Assembly: GCA_019348515.1 (NCBI GenBank)
Contig: JAHWJF010000109.1
Location: forward strand, 1 to 8,876
Direction: 5' to 3'
DNA from: Chloroflexota bacterium
GTDB lineage: Bacteria; Chloroflexota; Chloroflexia; Thermomicrobiales; UBA6265
DNA length: 8,876 nt
Both the position numbers and the translations under genes were made by a program. Under the pieces are notes generated by a model. The model saw only the letters and a program-made list of their open reading frames with translations. It did not search any database and had not been told where the DNA came from. Shown here piece after piece: positions 1 through 7,775 of the stretch (within the stretch, counting starts at the first letter, position 1; each line of letters opens with the position of its first letter).

Positions 1-934
1 TGTTCAGCGGCTGCTGCGCAGTCAGGGTCACGCCCCCGGTCTGGGTGTGGAAGCGCATCATCTCCGACCGTGGATCGTGCGGGACATATCGCTCCCGGAT
101 AAGCCGGGCCCACAGGCGCCGCACGGCGCGGAACTTGGCGACCTCCTCGAATATATCCGAGTGAGCGGCGAAGAAGAAACTCATCCGCGGCGCAACCTGG
201 TCGATCGCCAACCCGGCGGCAGTTGCCGCTTCGATATATGCCAGGCCGTTGGCGATCGTGAATGCAATCTCCTGCGCGGCGGACGACCCCGCCTCGCGTA
301 TGTGATACCCAGAAACCGAGATCGTGTTCCACGACGGCAGATTCCGCGCGCAGTAGGCAAAGGTGTCCGTCACCAATCGCATCGAGGGTCGCGGCGGGAA
401 GATGTACGTTCCACGTGCCGCGTACTCTTTGAGGATATCGTTCTGGATCGTCCCCCCGAGCGATGCCAGATCGACTCCCCGCTCCTCCGCGACAATCTCG
501 TACATCAGCAAGAGCAACGCGGCCGGGGCGTTGATAGTCATCGACGTCGTGACGGCAGCCTGATCGATACCGTCGAAGAGTCGGCGCATGTCGTCAACGG
601 TTGAGATCGGCACGCCTACACGCCCGACCTCGCCACAAGCACGCTCATCATCCGAGTCGAGCCCGAGTTGCGTGGGGAGGTCGAACGCGACGCTCAACCC
701 GGTCGTGCCACGCCCCAGGAGGAGCCGGTACCGGGTATTGCTCTCCTCGACGGATGAAAAACCGGCATATTGGCGCATCGTCCAGCGCCGGCCCCGGTAC
801 ATGGTGGGGTAGATGCCACGCGTGTAGGGAAAGACGCCGGGATCAGGCTCCGGCTCCCCTCGATCGATTGCCCGATACACGGGTGCAATCGCGATTCCAG
901 AGTCAGTCACGATCTCATCGTCGACTGTGGCCAT
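1..934 (-). CDS. mutA: Methylmalonyl-CoA mutase large (catalytic) subunit, N-terminal 311 residues, cut by window edge
   Basis: This reading frame stays open to base 1, so only the N-terminal 311 codons are visible. The family interconverts (R)-methylmalonyl-CoA and succinyl-CoA using adenosylcobalamin, in propionate, odd-chain fatty acid and branched amino acid breakdown or in CO2-fixation cycles. Seen in the translation are the TIM-barrel motifs RQYAGFS (54-60), EESNTRYR (63-70), LSVAFDLPTQ (80-89), GTIQNDILKEY (161-171), SGYHIREAG (208-216) and RFHTQTGG (294-301). By alignment from memory with the Propionibacterium enzyme, Tyr56, Arg174 and His211 match its Tyr89, Arg207 and His244. Tyr and Arg at the first two favour methylmalonyl-CoA over isobutyryl-CoA (Phe/Gln) or 2-hydroxyisobutyryl-CoA (Ile/Gln). 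The style resembles the roughly 520-560 residue large chains whose B12 domain is a separate protein; this is inferred, as the C-terminus is outside. ATG at 934 has GAGG at 945-948, 10 bases upstream. It lies 71 bases after mce, probably in the same operon. Confidence 0.95.
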   Translation of the reverse strand, partial: MATVDDEIVTDSGIAIAPVYRAIDRGEPEPDPGVFPYTRGIYPTMYRGRRWTMRQYAGFSSVEESNTRYRLLLGRGTTGLSVAFDLPTQLGLDSDDERACGEVGRVGVPISTVDDMRRLFDGIDQAAVTTSMTINAPAALLLLMYEIVAEERGVDLASLGGTIQNDILKEYAARGTYIFPPRPSMRLVTDTFAYCARNLPSWNTISVSGYHIREAGSSAAQEIAFTIANGLAYIEAATAAGLAIDQVAPRMSFFFAAHSDIFEEVAKFRAVRRLWARLIRERYVPHDPRSEMMRFHTQTGGVTLTAQQPLN

Positions 935-1005
935 TGAATCGTTGCCTCATGTGGTCGTCGCGATGGCGGCGTAGCCCGGCTGGCCATCCACAGCCTTCGG
1001 GCTCC

Positions 1006-1434
1006 CTACTCCTGGACGAGCTCGGTGAGCACCCCGCCGCATGAATCAGGGTGGATGAACGCGATGCGCCACCCGTGCGCCCCGATCCGGGGCTCCGCAT
1101 CGATCAACCGGACGCCTGCCGCATCGAGATCCTGCAGCGCCAATCTCAGATCCGCAACGGCGTAGGCGACATGATGCATCCCCTGGCCACGCTTGGCGAG
1201 GTAGCGGGCGATAGGCCCCTCCGGGTCCGTGGGATGAATCAGCTCGATCCAGCCGGTTCCCGAGCGAAAGGTGGCAACCTCAACCTCCTGCTCGGGCAGG
1301 ATGAATCGCTCGTCGCCGGCAAATCCGAGTCTCCGGTAGCGTGCCAGGGCCTCGTCGAGGTCGGACACGACGATCGCCACGTGATGGAGTTCGGGATTGC
1401 CAAGATGCGATCCGGTCTCGCCCAATCCGCTCAC
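1006..1434 (-). CDS. mce: Methylmalonyl-CoA epimerase (VOC superfamily)
   Basis: The 142-residue protein converts (S)- to (R)-methylmalonyl-CoA, the step before methylmalonyl-CoA mutase, which is the next gene downstream. It has the paired beta-alpha-beta-beta-beta modules of the vicinal oxygen chelate fold: module 1 opens with LHHVAIVVSDLDEAL (16-30) and module 2 with MHHVAYAVADL (86-96). Metal ligands expected from the family are His18, a Glu/Gln at Glu64 in the WIELIHP stretch, His88, and Glu138 in the C-terminal VLTELVQE. The stretch RLIDAEPRIGAHGWRIAFIHP (109-129) with GGVL (133-136) is typical of the family, and the length is normal. The start is GTG at 1434, whose first base is also the last base of the upstream PBP2 stop codon (TAGTG). 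I see no Shine-Dalgarno, so translation is probably coupled to PBP2. The neighbour leaves little doubt about function. Confidence 0.95.
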   Translation of the reverse strand: MSGLGETGSHLGNPELHHVAIVVSDLDEALARYRRLGFAGDERFILPEQEVEVATFRSGTGWIELIHPTDPEGPIARYLAKRGQGMHHVAYAVADLRLALQDLDAAGVRLIDAEPRIGAHGWRIAFIHPDSCGGVLTELVQE

Positions 1435-4253
1435 TAGTCGGCGGCGATGGGAACGAACTGACCGTAATCAGGTGGCTCGGGGAACGCGGCCGACTCGGCA
1501 AGAACAGGCAAATCCACCCGCAGCGGGTCCGCATCCTTCCGCATCACCAAACCGCGTTCGCGCCGGCCGCTGAGCTCGAAGTACGCGCGTAGCACGCGGT
1601 CGGCGACCGGAACGGCATAGGCCGAACCTTCTCCGCCGTCCTCGACGATCACGGTGATGGCAATCTCCGGATCGTCATAGGGCGCGAAGCACGTGAACCA
1701 GGCATGCTGGCGATCGTAGAGGCCATTCTCATCAGCCTGCCCGATTTCGGCGGTGCCGGTCTTGCCGCCGATAGTGATCTGGGGCTCGTTGGCCGGATTG
1801 GTCATCGGCCACTTCGTCTGTAGCCCGCCGCTGCTGGGGGCGGTGCCAGTCGGACCGTGTACGACCCGGCGCATCCCCTCGCGTGCGACGTCCAGGTGCT
1901 CCTTACGGATGCCGACCTCGCGTTGTACGATCGGCTTGACGACGATTTCGGCGGGTGGCCGGCCGTCGAACGTCTCGCGCACCAGCCGGGGCTTGAGAAT
2001 CTTGCCCTGATTGGCAAACGCCGCGGTGTTCAACGCGAGCTGGAGCGGGGTCGTCAAGAAGAATCCTTGACCGATCGAGACGTTGATGGTGTCTCCAACC
2101 GACCACCCGGTACCCTGAAATGTCCGCGCCCGCCATTCCGCGTCCGGGACTACGCCGGGCGCCTCAGTCGGAAGCTCGATGCCGGTGGGAGCGCCGAACC
2201 AGAACCGCTCGCTCAAGTTCTTCTTGATCAGCTGAATGCCAAGTCCTTCAAAATAGTGCTTCTCACCCAACGTATTAGCCGCGACGTTTTTGTCCCGGTA
2301 ATGGAGGTACTCACTCTTACTTTCGTCGATCGGTTGTCGCGGAGCGCCGACGTTATAGAAGAACACGTCGCATGACTGTTCGATCGCTCCATAAACATCG
2401 AGCGCCTGATGCCCGCCGAGTCGCCATGCCCAGCACGGGTGCGTGTTGCCTTTCGATTCATCCCAGGCGAACGGGACCTGAATGGCGCCGGTGCAGGTGT
2501 AGGTTTTCTCGAGGGTCAACTTGCCTTCCTGAAGCGCGGCCGCGGCCAGAAACGGCTTGATCGTCGAACCCGCCGGGTATTCGCCGCGGAGCGCCCGGTC
2601 GACCAATGGCTTGTTCGCTTCTTCGCTGGCGTACTCCTGGTACTTCCGCTGGGAGATGCCGTCGACAAAGAGCTGGTTGTCGTAGTGTGGGTAGCTGACC
2701 ATGGCCAGCACCTCGCCGGTTCTTGGATCGAGCGCGACTACGGCGCCCGCGCCCGACTCCTGCTTGACCCGCCGGGTTGGGTCTACCCGCTCAATAGCTC
2801 GTCGATCCGCGTTCGAATACTGAATGCCGGCGGCAAGAATCTCGCTCGCCGCCCGCTGTAGCTCGAGATCGATCGTCAGCGCGACGTTCTTGCCAGGAAC
2901 CGGGTCGATCGTCGAGCGAGGAACCACCCGCCAGGATGACCCGCTCGCGTCCATCTCGATGATGCGACGACCTCGCTCACCACGCAGCGTCGACTCGAGA
3001 TCGAGCTCGAGACCATCCTTCCCTATCGCGTCGGTCTGATCGTAGACCGGGTACCCCAACTCGTCCTGGTTTTTCGGATTGTCGAGGTCGCGTTGGCTGA
3101 TCTGCCCGACGTAGCCAAGGATGTGAGACATAGCCTCACCTCCGGTGTAGCGGCGGATCAGCACCCCGTCCTCGAGCTCGACCCCAGGTAAGTAGAGCTT
3201 GTTTGCCTCGAGCTTGAGTGCCGTCTCGCGGGGCACGCCGGTCTTGACGACGATGCGCTCCATGTAACGACCGTTCTCGACCAGGTAGTCGAGCTGGTTC
3301 ATCACCTTTACGCCGGGGATTTCATTGAGATGCGCACGGCAGAGGGCCGCTTGATCGGTTGTCAGGTCGTCTTCGAGGCGGACGAGAAAATTCCTGTCCA
3401 TCTCAGATTCGATGTAATCCGTCCACGCCCGCAGGGCATCTTCGCCGAGCGCTTTGACGACACTGTCCATGGTGCTGTGGTCGCCGACGGAATTGATGGC
3501 GCGATCGACACGCCCCGCCAAGCGGGAGTCCGGCGAAAGGAGGACCGCCAGTACATTGCCAGCCGATACGAACCGCGGAGTCGTTGGCCAGGCGACGACC
3601 TCGCCCGCGATGAGTTGCCCGTCAGCCGAGATGCGCGCGGAATCGGACTTTCGCGCCGTTGCATCCGGATAGACGAATACCTGAAGATCTTGACTATTGA
3701 CCCGAATGACCTGCCCGGGCACGCGAAAGAAGGGGTACAGGACGGTCTGGTCAGTCTGCTCGACGGTGAGCGTCTTCCCAAGGAGCTGGGCAGTGCGCAC
3801 GTAGACCGTCTGATGTGCGCTGGCAGGCACGTTGCGGGGGTCGAGAACGAGCGCGTCGGGCAGGCTGAGCGCATTGATAATTTGATCGAGGACTCCTCGT
3901 CGCTCGGCCTCATCGGCTGGGAGCTCCGCCGGTAAGACGCGCACCTCCCACGTCTCCCGGTTAACGGCGAGCTCCCGGTGCTTGCGATCGTAGATAATGC
4001 CTCGGGTTGGCTTGAGGGTTTCGTCTTGCCGAATGTTCTGGACCGCCTCGGAGCGGTAGCGTTCCCCTTCCAACACCTGCATGTAGCCCAAACGGCCGGC
4101 GAGGAGGGAGAAGGCGGCCACCACCGCGCCCCGGCTGAGCAGCATTCGGCGCGTCATCATCGCCTGCTCCGGCCGCGCTGGAGGCCCGGGACGCCGCTTC
4201 CGCCCGGAGCGGAGGTGTGGTGGGTCGTACGGAATTCGCTTATTGCGCCCCAT
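1434..4253 (-). CDS. mrdA: Penicillin-binding protein 2 (class B, elongasome transpeptidase), unusually long
   Basis: This is a monofunctional DD-transpeptidase that crosslinks peptidoglycan during side-wall growth with RodA and the Mre proteins, anchored in the membrane with its catalytic part outside. At 939 residues it is far longer than the roughly 600-700 usual for PBP2. In order: a basic, proline-rich cytoplasmic tail (1-35), one membrane segment (about 38-57), the PBP-dimer motif TRGIIYDR (83-90), a large pedestal region (about 100-400) ending in SHILGYVGQI (376-385), and the transpeptidase domain (about 450-890). Active-site motifs are intact: SxxK at Ser563-Lys566, SxD at Ser627-Asp629 (Asp rather than Asn, as I recall for other PBP2s), and KTGT at 831-834. 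A tail of about 45 residues follows the catalytic domain. The extra length lies mainly in the pedestal, where residues 290-327 and 334-372 look like two copies of one module. ATG at 4253 shares its A with the mreD stop (TAATG). ATGs at 4160 and 4157, behind GGAG, are less likely alternative starts. Confidence 0.93.
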   Translation of the reverse strand: MGRNKRIPYDPPHLRSGRKRRPGPPARPEQAMMTRRMLLSRGAVVAAFSLLAGRLGYMQVLEGERYRSEAVQNIRQDETLKPTRGIIYDRKHRELAVNRETWEVRVLPAELPADEAERRGVLDQIINALSLPDALVLDPRNVPASAHQTVYVRTAQLLGKTLTVEQTDQTVLYPFFRVPGQVIRVNSQDLQVFVYPDATARKSDSARISADGQLIAGEVVAWPTTPRFVSAGNVLAVLLSPDSRLAGRVDRAINSVGDHSTMDSVVKALGEDALRAWTDYIESEMDRNFLVRLEDDLTTDQAALCRAHLNEIPGVKVMNQLDYLVENGRYMERIVVKTGVPRETALKLEANKLYLPGVELEDGVLIRRYTGGEAMSHILGYVGQISQRDLDNPKNQDELGYPVYDQTDAIGKDGLELDLESTLRGERGRRIIEMDASGSSWRVVPRSTIDPVPGKNVALTIDLELQRAASEILAAGIQYSNADRRAIERVDPTRRVKQESGAGAVVALDPRTGEVLAMVSYPHYDNQLFVDGISQRKYQEYASEEANKPLVDRALRGEYPAGSTIKPFLAAAALQEGKLTLEKTYTCTGAIQVPFAWDESKGNTHPCWAWRLGGHQALDVYGAIEQSCDVFFYNVGAPRQPIDESKSEYLHYRDKNVAANTLGEKHYFEGLGIQLIKKNLSERFWFGAPTGIELPTEAPGVVPDAEWRARTFQGTGWSVGDTINVSIGQGFFLTTPLQLALNTAAFANQGKILKPRLVRETFDGRPPAEIVVKPIVQREVGIRKEHLDVAREGMRRVVHGPTGTAPSSGGLQTKWPMTNPANEPQITIGGKTGTAEIGQADENGLYDRQHAWFTCFAPYDDPEIAITVIVEDGGEGSAYAVPVADRVLRAYFELSGRRERGLVMRKDADPLRVDLPVLAESAAFPEPPDYGQFVPIAAD

Positions 4254-4744
4254 TATGTTCGCTCAGGCTCCATGCGCTGCAACCACCCGAGAAACCCGAA
4301 CACCGGGGGCACCAGCAACGCGTTCAACAGCGACTGCAGTAAGGTCACTCGCCCCAGCACCTGGGACGCATCGCCGCCTTCTCCCAGGAGTCCACGCAGC
4401 GCGAGCAATGTGCCAACGTAGATAAACGTTGCCACCATCGCCAGGACCATGGGAAATACCAGAGCGCTATGGAAAAACCGGCCGCGCGACAAGCCGCCGA
4501 GCAGTGCAACCGGCAGCAATGCCAGGGCGTTCGCTCCTAGCCTGTCCAGGCCAAGAACGTCGAGCAGAAAACCGGCGACAAACACCCACACGAGTGCTTC
4601 CGGAACCCCGCGGTAGGCACTCCACCCAAGCAACAGCACAAGGACCAACCCTGGGGTCACGGCGAGAAGCTGCCACCGCGGCAATAGCGCGGTCTGCAGC
4701 AAAGCGGCCACAATCAACAGCAGTCCAAACACCGGACGCGTCAC
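4253..4744 (-). CDS. mreD: Rod shape-determining protein MreD
   Basis: MreD is an integral membrane component of the elongasome, usually encoded between mreC and the PBP2 gene. The 163-residue product is almost wholly hydrophobic, with about five or six membrane segments (roughly residues 4-22, 26-44, 46-64, 68-84, 90-116 and 133-155) and a short charged C-terminus (QRMEPERT). Sequence identity in this family is low, so the call rests on the membrane profile, the MreD-like GFLLDVLGLDRLGANAL stretch in the middle, and direct coupling to PBP2 downstream. The frame can be extended to a GTG at 4795, but that has no ribosome site and adds a non-hydrophobic leader. I chose GTG at 4744 because GGAGGG (minus strand, 4759-4754) lies 9 bases before it. 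The stop TAA overlaps the mrdA ATG by one base. The usual mreC partner is not upstream. Confidence 0.85.
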   Translation of the reverse strand: MTRPVFGLLLIVAALLQTALLPRWQLLAVTPGLVLVLLLGWSAYRGVPEALVWVFVAGFLLDVLGLDRLGANALALLPVALLGGLSRGRFFHSALVFPMVLAMVATFIYVGTLLALRGLLGEGGDASQVLGRVTLLQSLLNALLVPPVFGFLGWLQRMEPERT

Positions 4745-4839
4745 GTCTGGTGACCCTCCAACCCCGACCAGGCATTCCTTGGTGTCCCTCAACACCGACC
4801 GGTGCGACCCGGGCCGGATGCCTCCCCGCGGTCATTGCC

Positions 4840-4848
4840 ATAATAGCA
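4840..4848 (-). promoter_or_regulatory. Possible extended -10 promoter element for mreD-mrdA-mce-mutA
   Basis: In the gap between the glycosyltransferase and mreD, the minus strand reads TGCTATTAT (4848 to 4840). This is an extended -10 box (TGn followed by a TATAAT-like hexamer with one mismatch). There is no recognisable -35 at 16-19 bases upstream, which is tolerable for extended -10 promoters. It would place the transcript start near 4833 and give a leader of about 90 bases before the chosen mreD start. The glycosyltransferase is on the same strand, so read-through is also possible. Confidence 0.35.
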
Positions 4849-4907
4849 GAGGGAACTCGATGGGGGTGTACGGACATACCGATCCACAGACCTGGTGCGG
4901 CACCTGA

Positions 4908-6188
4908 CTAGTGGACAGCCGCGTCAATCAGATCGGCAGCTGAGTCGGCGCCTCGCTCCCGGGAAACCTTCCGCGCGATGTTCACGGCGGCGTCGAGACG
5001 TGCCCGGTCGTCGAGGAGTCGTCCCAGCTCGTGACTGACCCGGCCAGACCGGTACTGACCTCGTGCTATGACACGGGCCACTCCGAGGCGGGTCGCGCGC
5101 CACGCATTATCCGCCTGATCGTGTGCATATGGCATGATCAGCATCGGTTTACCGGCCAGGAGCCCTTCCGAGAGCGTTCCAATACCACCCTGATGCACGA
5201 TCGCACGCGCAAATGGGAACACGAGATCGTGCGGCGCGTACGGTACGGCAATAGCGTCTTGCGACGGGCTCGTGGATCGCTCCTGGTTGCCGTGACCCAC
5301 GACGAGCACCGCGCGAAGACCGAGGTGGCGGGAAGCGTCCGCGCTCTCTTGAAAGAACGTACCCGGATCGTTTACGGCGGTCGTGCCGAGGGTGAAGACG
5401 ATCGGCGGCTCGCCGTTTTCCAGAAATCCGCGCAATCCGGGATCCAGCAGCCGCTCTCGAGGGCGATAGAAGGGAAAGCCGGTAACACGGGCCTGGGGCG
5501 GCCAGTCAGGCTGACGATCACCAAGCACTCGCGGAAACAGCCCTAGGGAAAGCAGCGGTGAATGCTGCCCCTCCCAGAGTGGATGGTTCTTCACTGGAGC
5601 CAATCCGAGCTCGGCGCGAAGCTCGTGCCACTCCTTCGACCATGGATCGGTCAGCCAGCGCGCCATCTTCAGTGCGCGCCTGCTTGCTCGTGGGCCGAGG
5701 GTGCGGAATGTCGCCGAGAGCCAGCGAGGTCCTACCACCGGTGGCTCGTACGCGGAGAGGTACCCCATCGGCTGCATGACCGCCGAAAGCCACGGCACAC
5801 CTTTCGCTTCCGCGGCCAAGCGCGCGGCGCTTGCTAAGGGATGAGCTACAACCACATCCGCGTCGTGGGTCGCGCGTTGCAGATCTACAAGCGCATCTCG
5901 GAGTGAAGGGAGAAACATTTCGCGGAAGACGGTAGCCGGACCCTGGCGATCACGAACGAGGCGGTGCAGAAAATCAGGCTCCTGCTGCCCAGGCGTACGA
6001 TCCGGACGCACGGGGGCAAACCGCAAATTCTCGACCGCGACCCGATCCCGGTAGATCTCACTCGTTGCCACGATTGGATCATGGCCTCGTGCGCGAAGCT
6101 CTGCGCCAATGGCCAGAAAGGGTTGCAGGTCCCCTGGCGAGCCGTATGTGGCAAGGACGATGCGTTTTCCGGCTCCCGGGCGTGCCAT
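4908..6188 (-). CDS. GT-B fold glycosyltransferase, GT1/GT28-like (sterol or lipid glycosyltransferase type)
   Basis: The 426-residue protein should transfer a sugar from a nucleotide sugar to a lipid or small hydrophobic acceptor on the cytoplasmic side of the membrane. The N-terminal Rossmann domain begins with RIVLATYGSPGDLQPFLAIG (9-28) and LRARGH (31-36), the pattern of the GT28-type acceptor domain in sterol glucosyltransferases and macrolide-type UGTs. The C-terminal donor domain opens with PPIVFTLGTT (261-270). It carries the nucleotide-binding signature VHQGGIGTLSEGLLAGKPML (331-350), followed by PYAHDQADNAWR (353-364) with the usual Asp-Gln pair at 357-358. No signal peptide or membrane helix is seen. 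Donor and acceptor cannot be read from sequence. ATG at 6188 is the only good start, yet no Shine-Dalgarno precedes it. It is divergent from a phosphomannomutase, which could supply its sugar-phosphate precursor, and lies upstream of mreD on the same strand. MurG is excluded by the motif style. Confidence 0.88.
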   Translation of the reverse strand: MARPGAGKRIVLATYGSPGDLQPFLAIGAELRARGHDPIVATSEIYRDRVAVENLRFAPVRPDRTPGQQEPDFLHRLVRDRQGPATVFREMFLPSLRDALVDLQRATHDADVVVAHPLASAARLAAEAKGVPWLSAVMQPMGYLSAYEPPVVGPRWLSATFRTLGPRASRRALKMARWLTDPWSKEWHELRAELGLAPVKNHPLWEGQHSPLLSLGLFPRVLGDRQPDWPPQARVTGFPFYRPRERLLDPGLRGFLENGEPPIVFTLGTTAVNDPGTFFQESADASRHLGLRAVLVVGHGNQERSTSPSQDAIAVPYAPHDLVFPFARAIVHQGGIGTLSEGLLAGKPMLIMPYAHDQADNAWRATRLGVARVIARGQYRSGRVSHELGRLLDDRARLDAAVNIARKVSRERGADSAADLIDAAVH

Positions 6189-6365
6189 GCGTGGCAGCGT
6201 ACCCGACGCCGCGGCAGCGGGATGGAGGCTATCACTCCCCAGACGCTGCCCCGATCACGAGCAAGCGGCGATGTTCCAGCTCCTCTATGCCAGAATGACG
6301 AGACTACTGCAGTGGGACCCTCTGTACACCGGACTTTCGCGGGTGAATCCTGGAGTTGACGATCC
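6189..6365. promoter_or_regulatory. Divergent intergenic region between glycosyltransferase and phosphomannomutase
   Basis: These 177 bases separate two divergent genes and must hold both promoters unless one lies further inside. On the plus strand I see only a weak extended -10-like TGCCAGAAT (6288-6296) with no convincing -35. No clear hexamer pair is visible on the minus strand, and no strong inverted repeat suggesting an operator. A good ribosome site, GGAG at 6352-6355, serves the phosphomannomutase GTG 10 bases later. Confidence 0.4.
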
Positions 6366-7775
6366 GTGAGCAATTCAGACGACCACCTCAGCCGCGACGA
6401 CCGGCAACGAGCGGCATCCCTATTCAAGGCGTATGACGTCCGAGGCATCGTGCCGGACGAGCTCACTCCCACGCTCGCCAGAGAGATCGGCCGGGCCATC
6501 GTGGCCACGATCCAACCGGATACCGTGGTTGTCGGCCGCGACATGCGTGTTTCCAGTCCCCTCCTGGCGTCGGCATTGATAGAAGGCATTCGGGACGCTG
6601 GCGCCGACGTGGTCGACATCGGGATGGTTTCGACCGACGCCCTCTCATTCGCCGTCGGCAAGTTCGGATACCCGGCCGGGGTCATGGTCACCGCGTCGCA
6701 CAACCCACCCGAATACAACGGCTTCAAGATCTCTCGTGAGGACGCACGTGCGCTTTCCTTGGACGAGGGTCTCGACGAGATTCGGGATCGCGTCGTCAAC
6801 GGCGATCTCCCGGCAATCAAACCAGCTACTGAGAGGGGAAGCCTGTTCGAGCGAGACGTGCTTGACGACTACGCCACACATATGTTGAGTCTGATCGATC
6901 GGGATGCGATGCGCCCCCTCCGGATCGCTATCGATGCCGGCAACGGCATGGCGGGAGTTACCGTGCCACGGGTATTCCGCGATCTCCCTATCGAAGTGGT
7001 GCCCATGTATTTCGAGCCAGATGGCACCTTCCCTAACCACCCGGCGAACCCAATCGAACCGGAAAACATCGCTGAGCTACGTCGCACCGTCGTCGAAAAC
7101 GGCTACGACCTGGGCGCGGCGTTCGATGGTGATGCAGATCGGGTCTTCCTCGTCGACGAGAAAGGAGACGTGGTCGGGGGCGATATCCTGACGTCGATGG
7201 TTGCCTCGCGCATGCTGGAGCGTAATCCAGGCGCGGCAGTCGTCTACAACCTCATCTCCTCCCGCGGCGTGCCGGAGACCATCGCGGCGAAGGGCGGGAA
7301 GCCGATCCGCTCTCGCGTCGGCCACTCCTACATCAAGGAGACGATGCGCGAGGAGGACGCGGTCTTCGGGGGTGAGCATTCAGGACACTTCTATTTCCGG
7401 GACAACTGGTACGCCGACAGTGGCATGGCGGCGCTCCTGTTTGCCCTCGAGATGGTCTCCGAGGCCGGGCAGCCGCTTTCAGAAGTGATTGCGCCGCTCG
7501 ACCATCGCTTCCGATCCGGGGAAATCAACTCGGAAGTCGAGGACGCGGCCGCTGTGATGCGGGCGATCGAAGAGCACTTCCGCGCCGAGGGTGCTGAGAT
7601 CGACCACCTGGATGGGGTGACCGTGAACTTCCCACGCTGGTGGTTCAATGTCCGGGCGTCCAATACGCAACCGCTCCTGCGTCTGAACGTCGAAGCCGAC
7701 GATCACGCGACGCTGGAGGCAAAGACCGCAGAGGTGCTGGCTATGATCCGCGGCACGACCGGCAGCGAAACGTGA
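6366..7775 (+). CDS. manB: Phosphomannomutase/phosphoglucomutase
   Basis: This alpha-D-phosphohexomutase interconverts hexose-6-phosphate and hexose-1-phosphate (mannose and/or glucose), the entry to GDP-mannose, UDP-glucose or dTDP-sugar synthesis. At 469 residues it has normal family length and all four domains. Domain 1 has KAYDVRG (21-27) and the phosphoserine loop VTASHNPPEYNGFK (108-121, Ser111). Domain 2 has the metal loop DGDADR (254-259). Domain 3 has the sugar-binding loop GGEHSGH (335-341). Domain 4 has the phosphate-binding loop RASNTQPLLR (430-439). GEHSG is shared by dual-specificity mannose/glucose enzymes, so substrate preference is open; the glucosamine type (GlmM) normally differs in this loop. 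The start is GTG at 6366 with GGAG at 6352-6355. The stop overlaps the next gene by four bases (GTGA), so the two are cotranslated. The gene symbol names the family and does not prove mannose specificity. Confidence 0.95.
   Translation: MSNSDDHLSRDDRQRAASLFKAYDVRGIVPDELTPTLAREIGRAIVATIQPDTVVVGRDMRVSSPLLASALIEGIRDAGADVVDIGMVSTDALSFAVGKFGYPAGVMVTASHNPPEYNGFKISREDARALSLDEGLDEIRDRVVNGDLPAIKPATERGSLFERDVLDDYATHMLSLIDRDAMRPLRIAIDAGNGMAGVTVPRVFRDLPIEVVPMYFEPDGTFPNHPANPIEPENIAELRRTVVENGYDLGAAFDGDADRVFLVDEKGDVVGGDILTSMVASRMLERNPGAAVVYNLISSRGVPETIAAKGGKPIRSRVGHSYIKETMREEDAVFGGEHSGHFYFRDNWYADSGMAALLFALEMVSEAGQPLSEVIAPLDHRFRSGEINSEVEDAAAVMRAIEEHFRAEGAEIDHLDGVTVNFPRWWFNVRASNTQPLLRLNVEADDHATLEAKTAEVLAMIRGTTGSET

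Noticed and set aside
47..604. Plus-strand frame of 185 codons opposite the mutase
   Set aside because: The opposite strand encodes unmistakable methylmalonyl-CoA mutase sequence with catalytic residues throughout this stretch.
627..629. SxD in place of SxN in PBP2 (residue numbers 627-629) as a sign of an inactive enzyme
   Set aside because: From memory, SxD is common in the PBP2 group, and SxxK and KTG are both intact, so activity is expected.
3330..3935. Plus-strand open frame of 201 codons inside the PBP2 gene
   Set aside because: Antisense to the PBP2 pedestal, with no recognisable motif and no ribosome site worth noting.
5885..6820. Long minus-strand open frame of 311 codons across the glycosyltransferase/phosphomannomutase junction
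   Set aside because: It runs antisense to the well-supported mutase N-terminus and overlaps the glycosyltransferase in another frame. Its product is Arg/Ser-rich with no domain, typical of shadow frames in GC-rich DNA.
7640..7771. N-terminal extension of the DUF402 protein to ATG 7640
   Set aside because: The extension lies fully inside the mutase coding region out of frame, is Arg-rich and non-family-like. The GTG at 7772 in a GTGA overlap is the standard coupled start.
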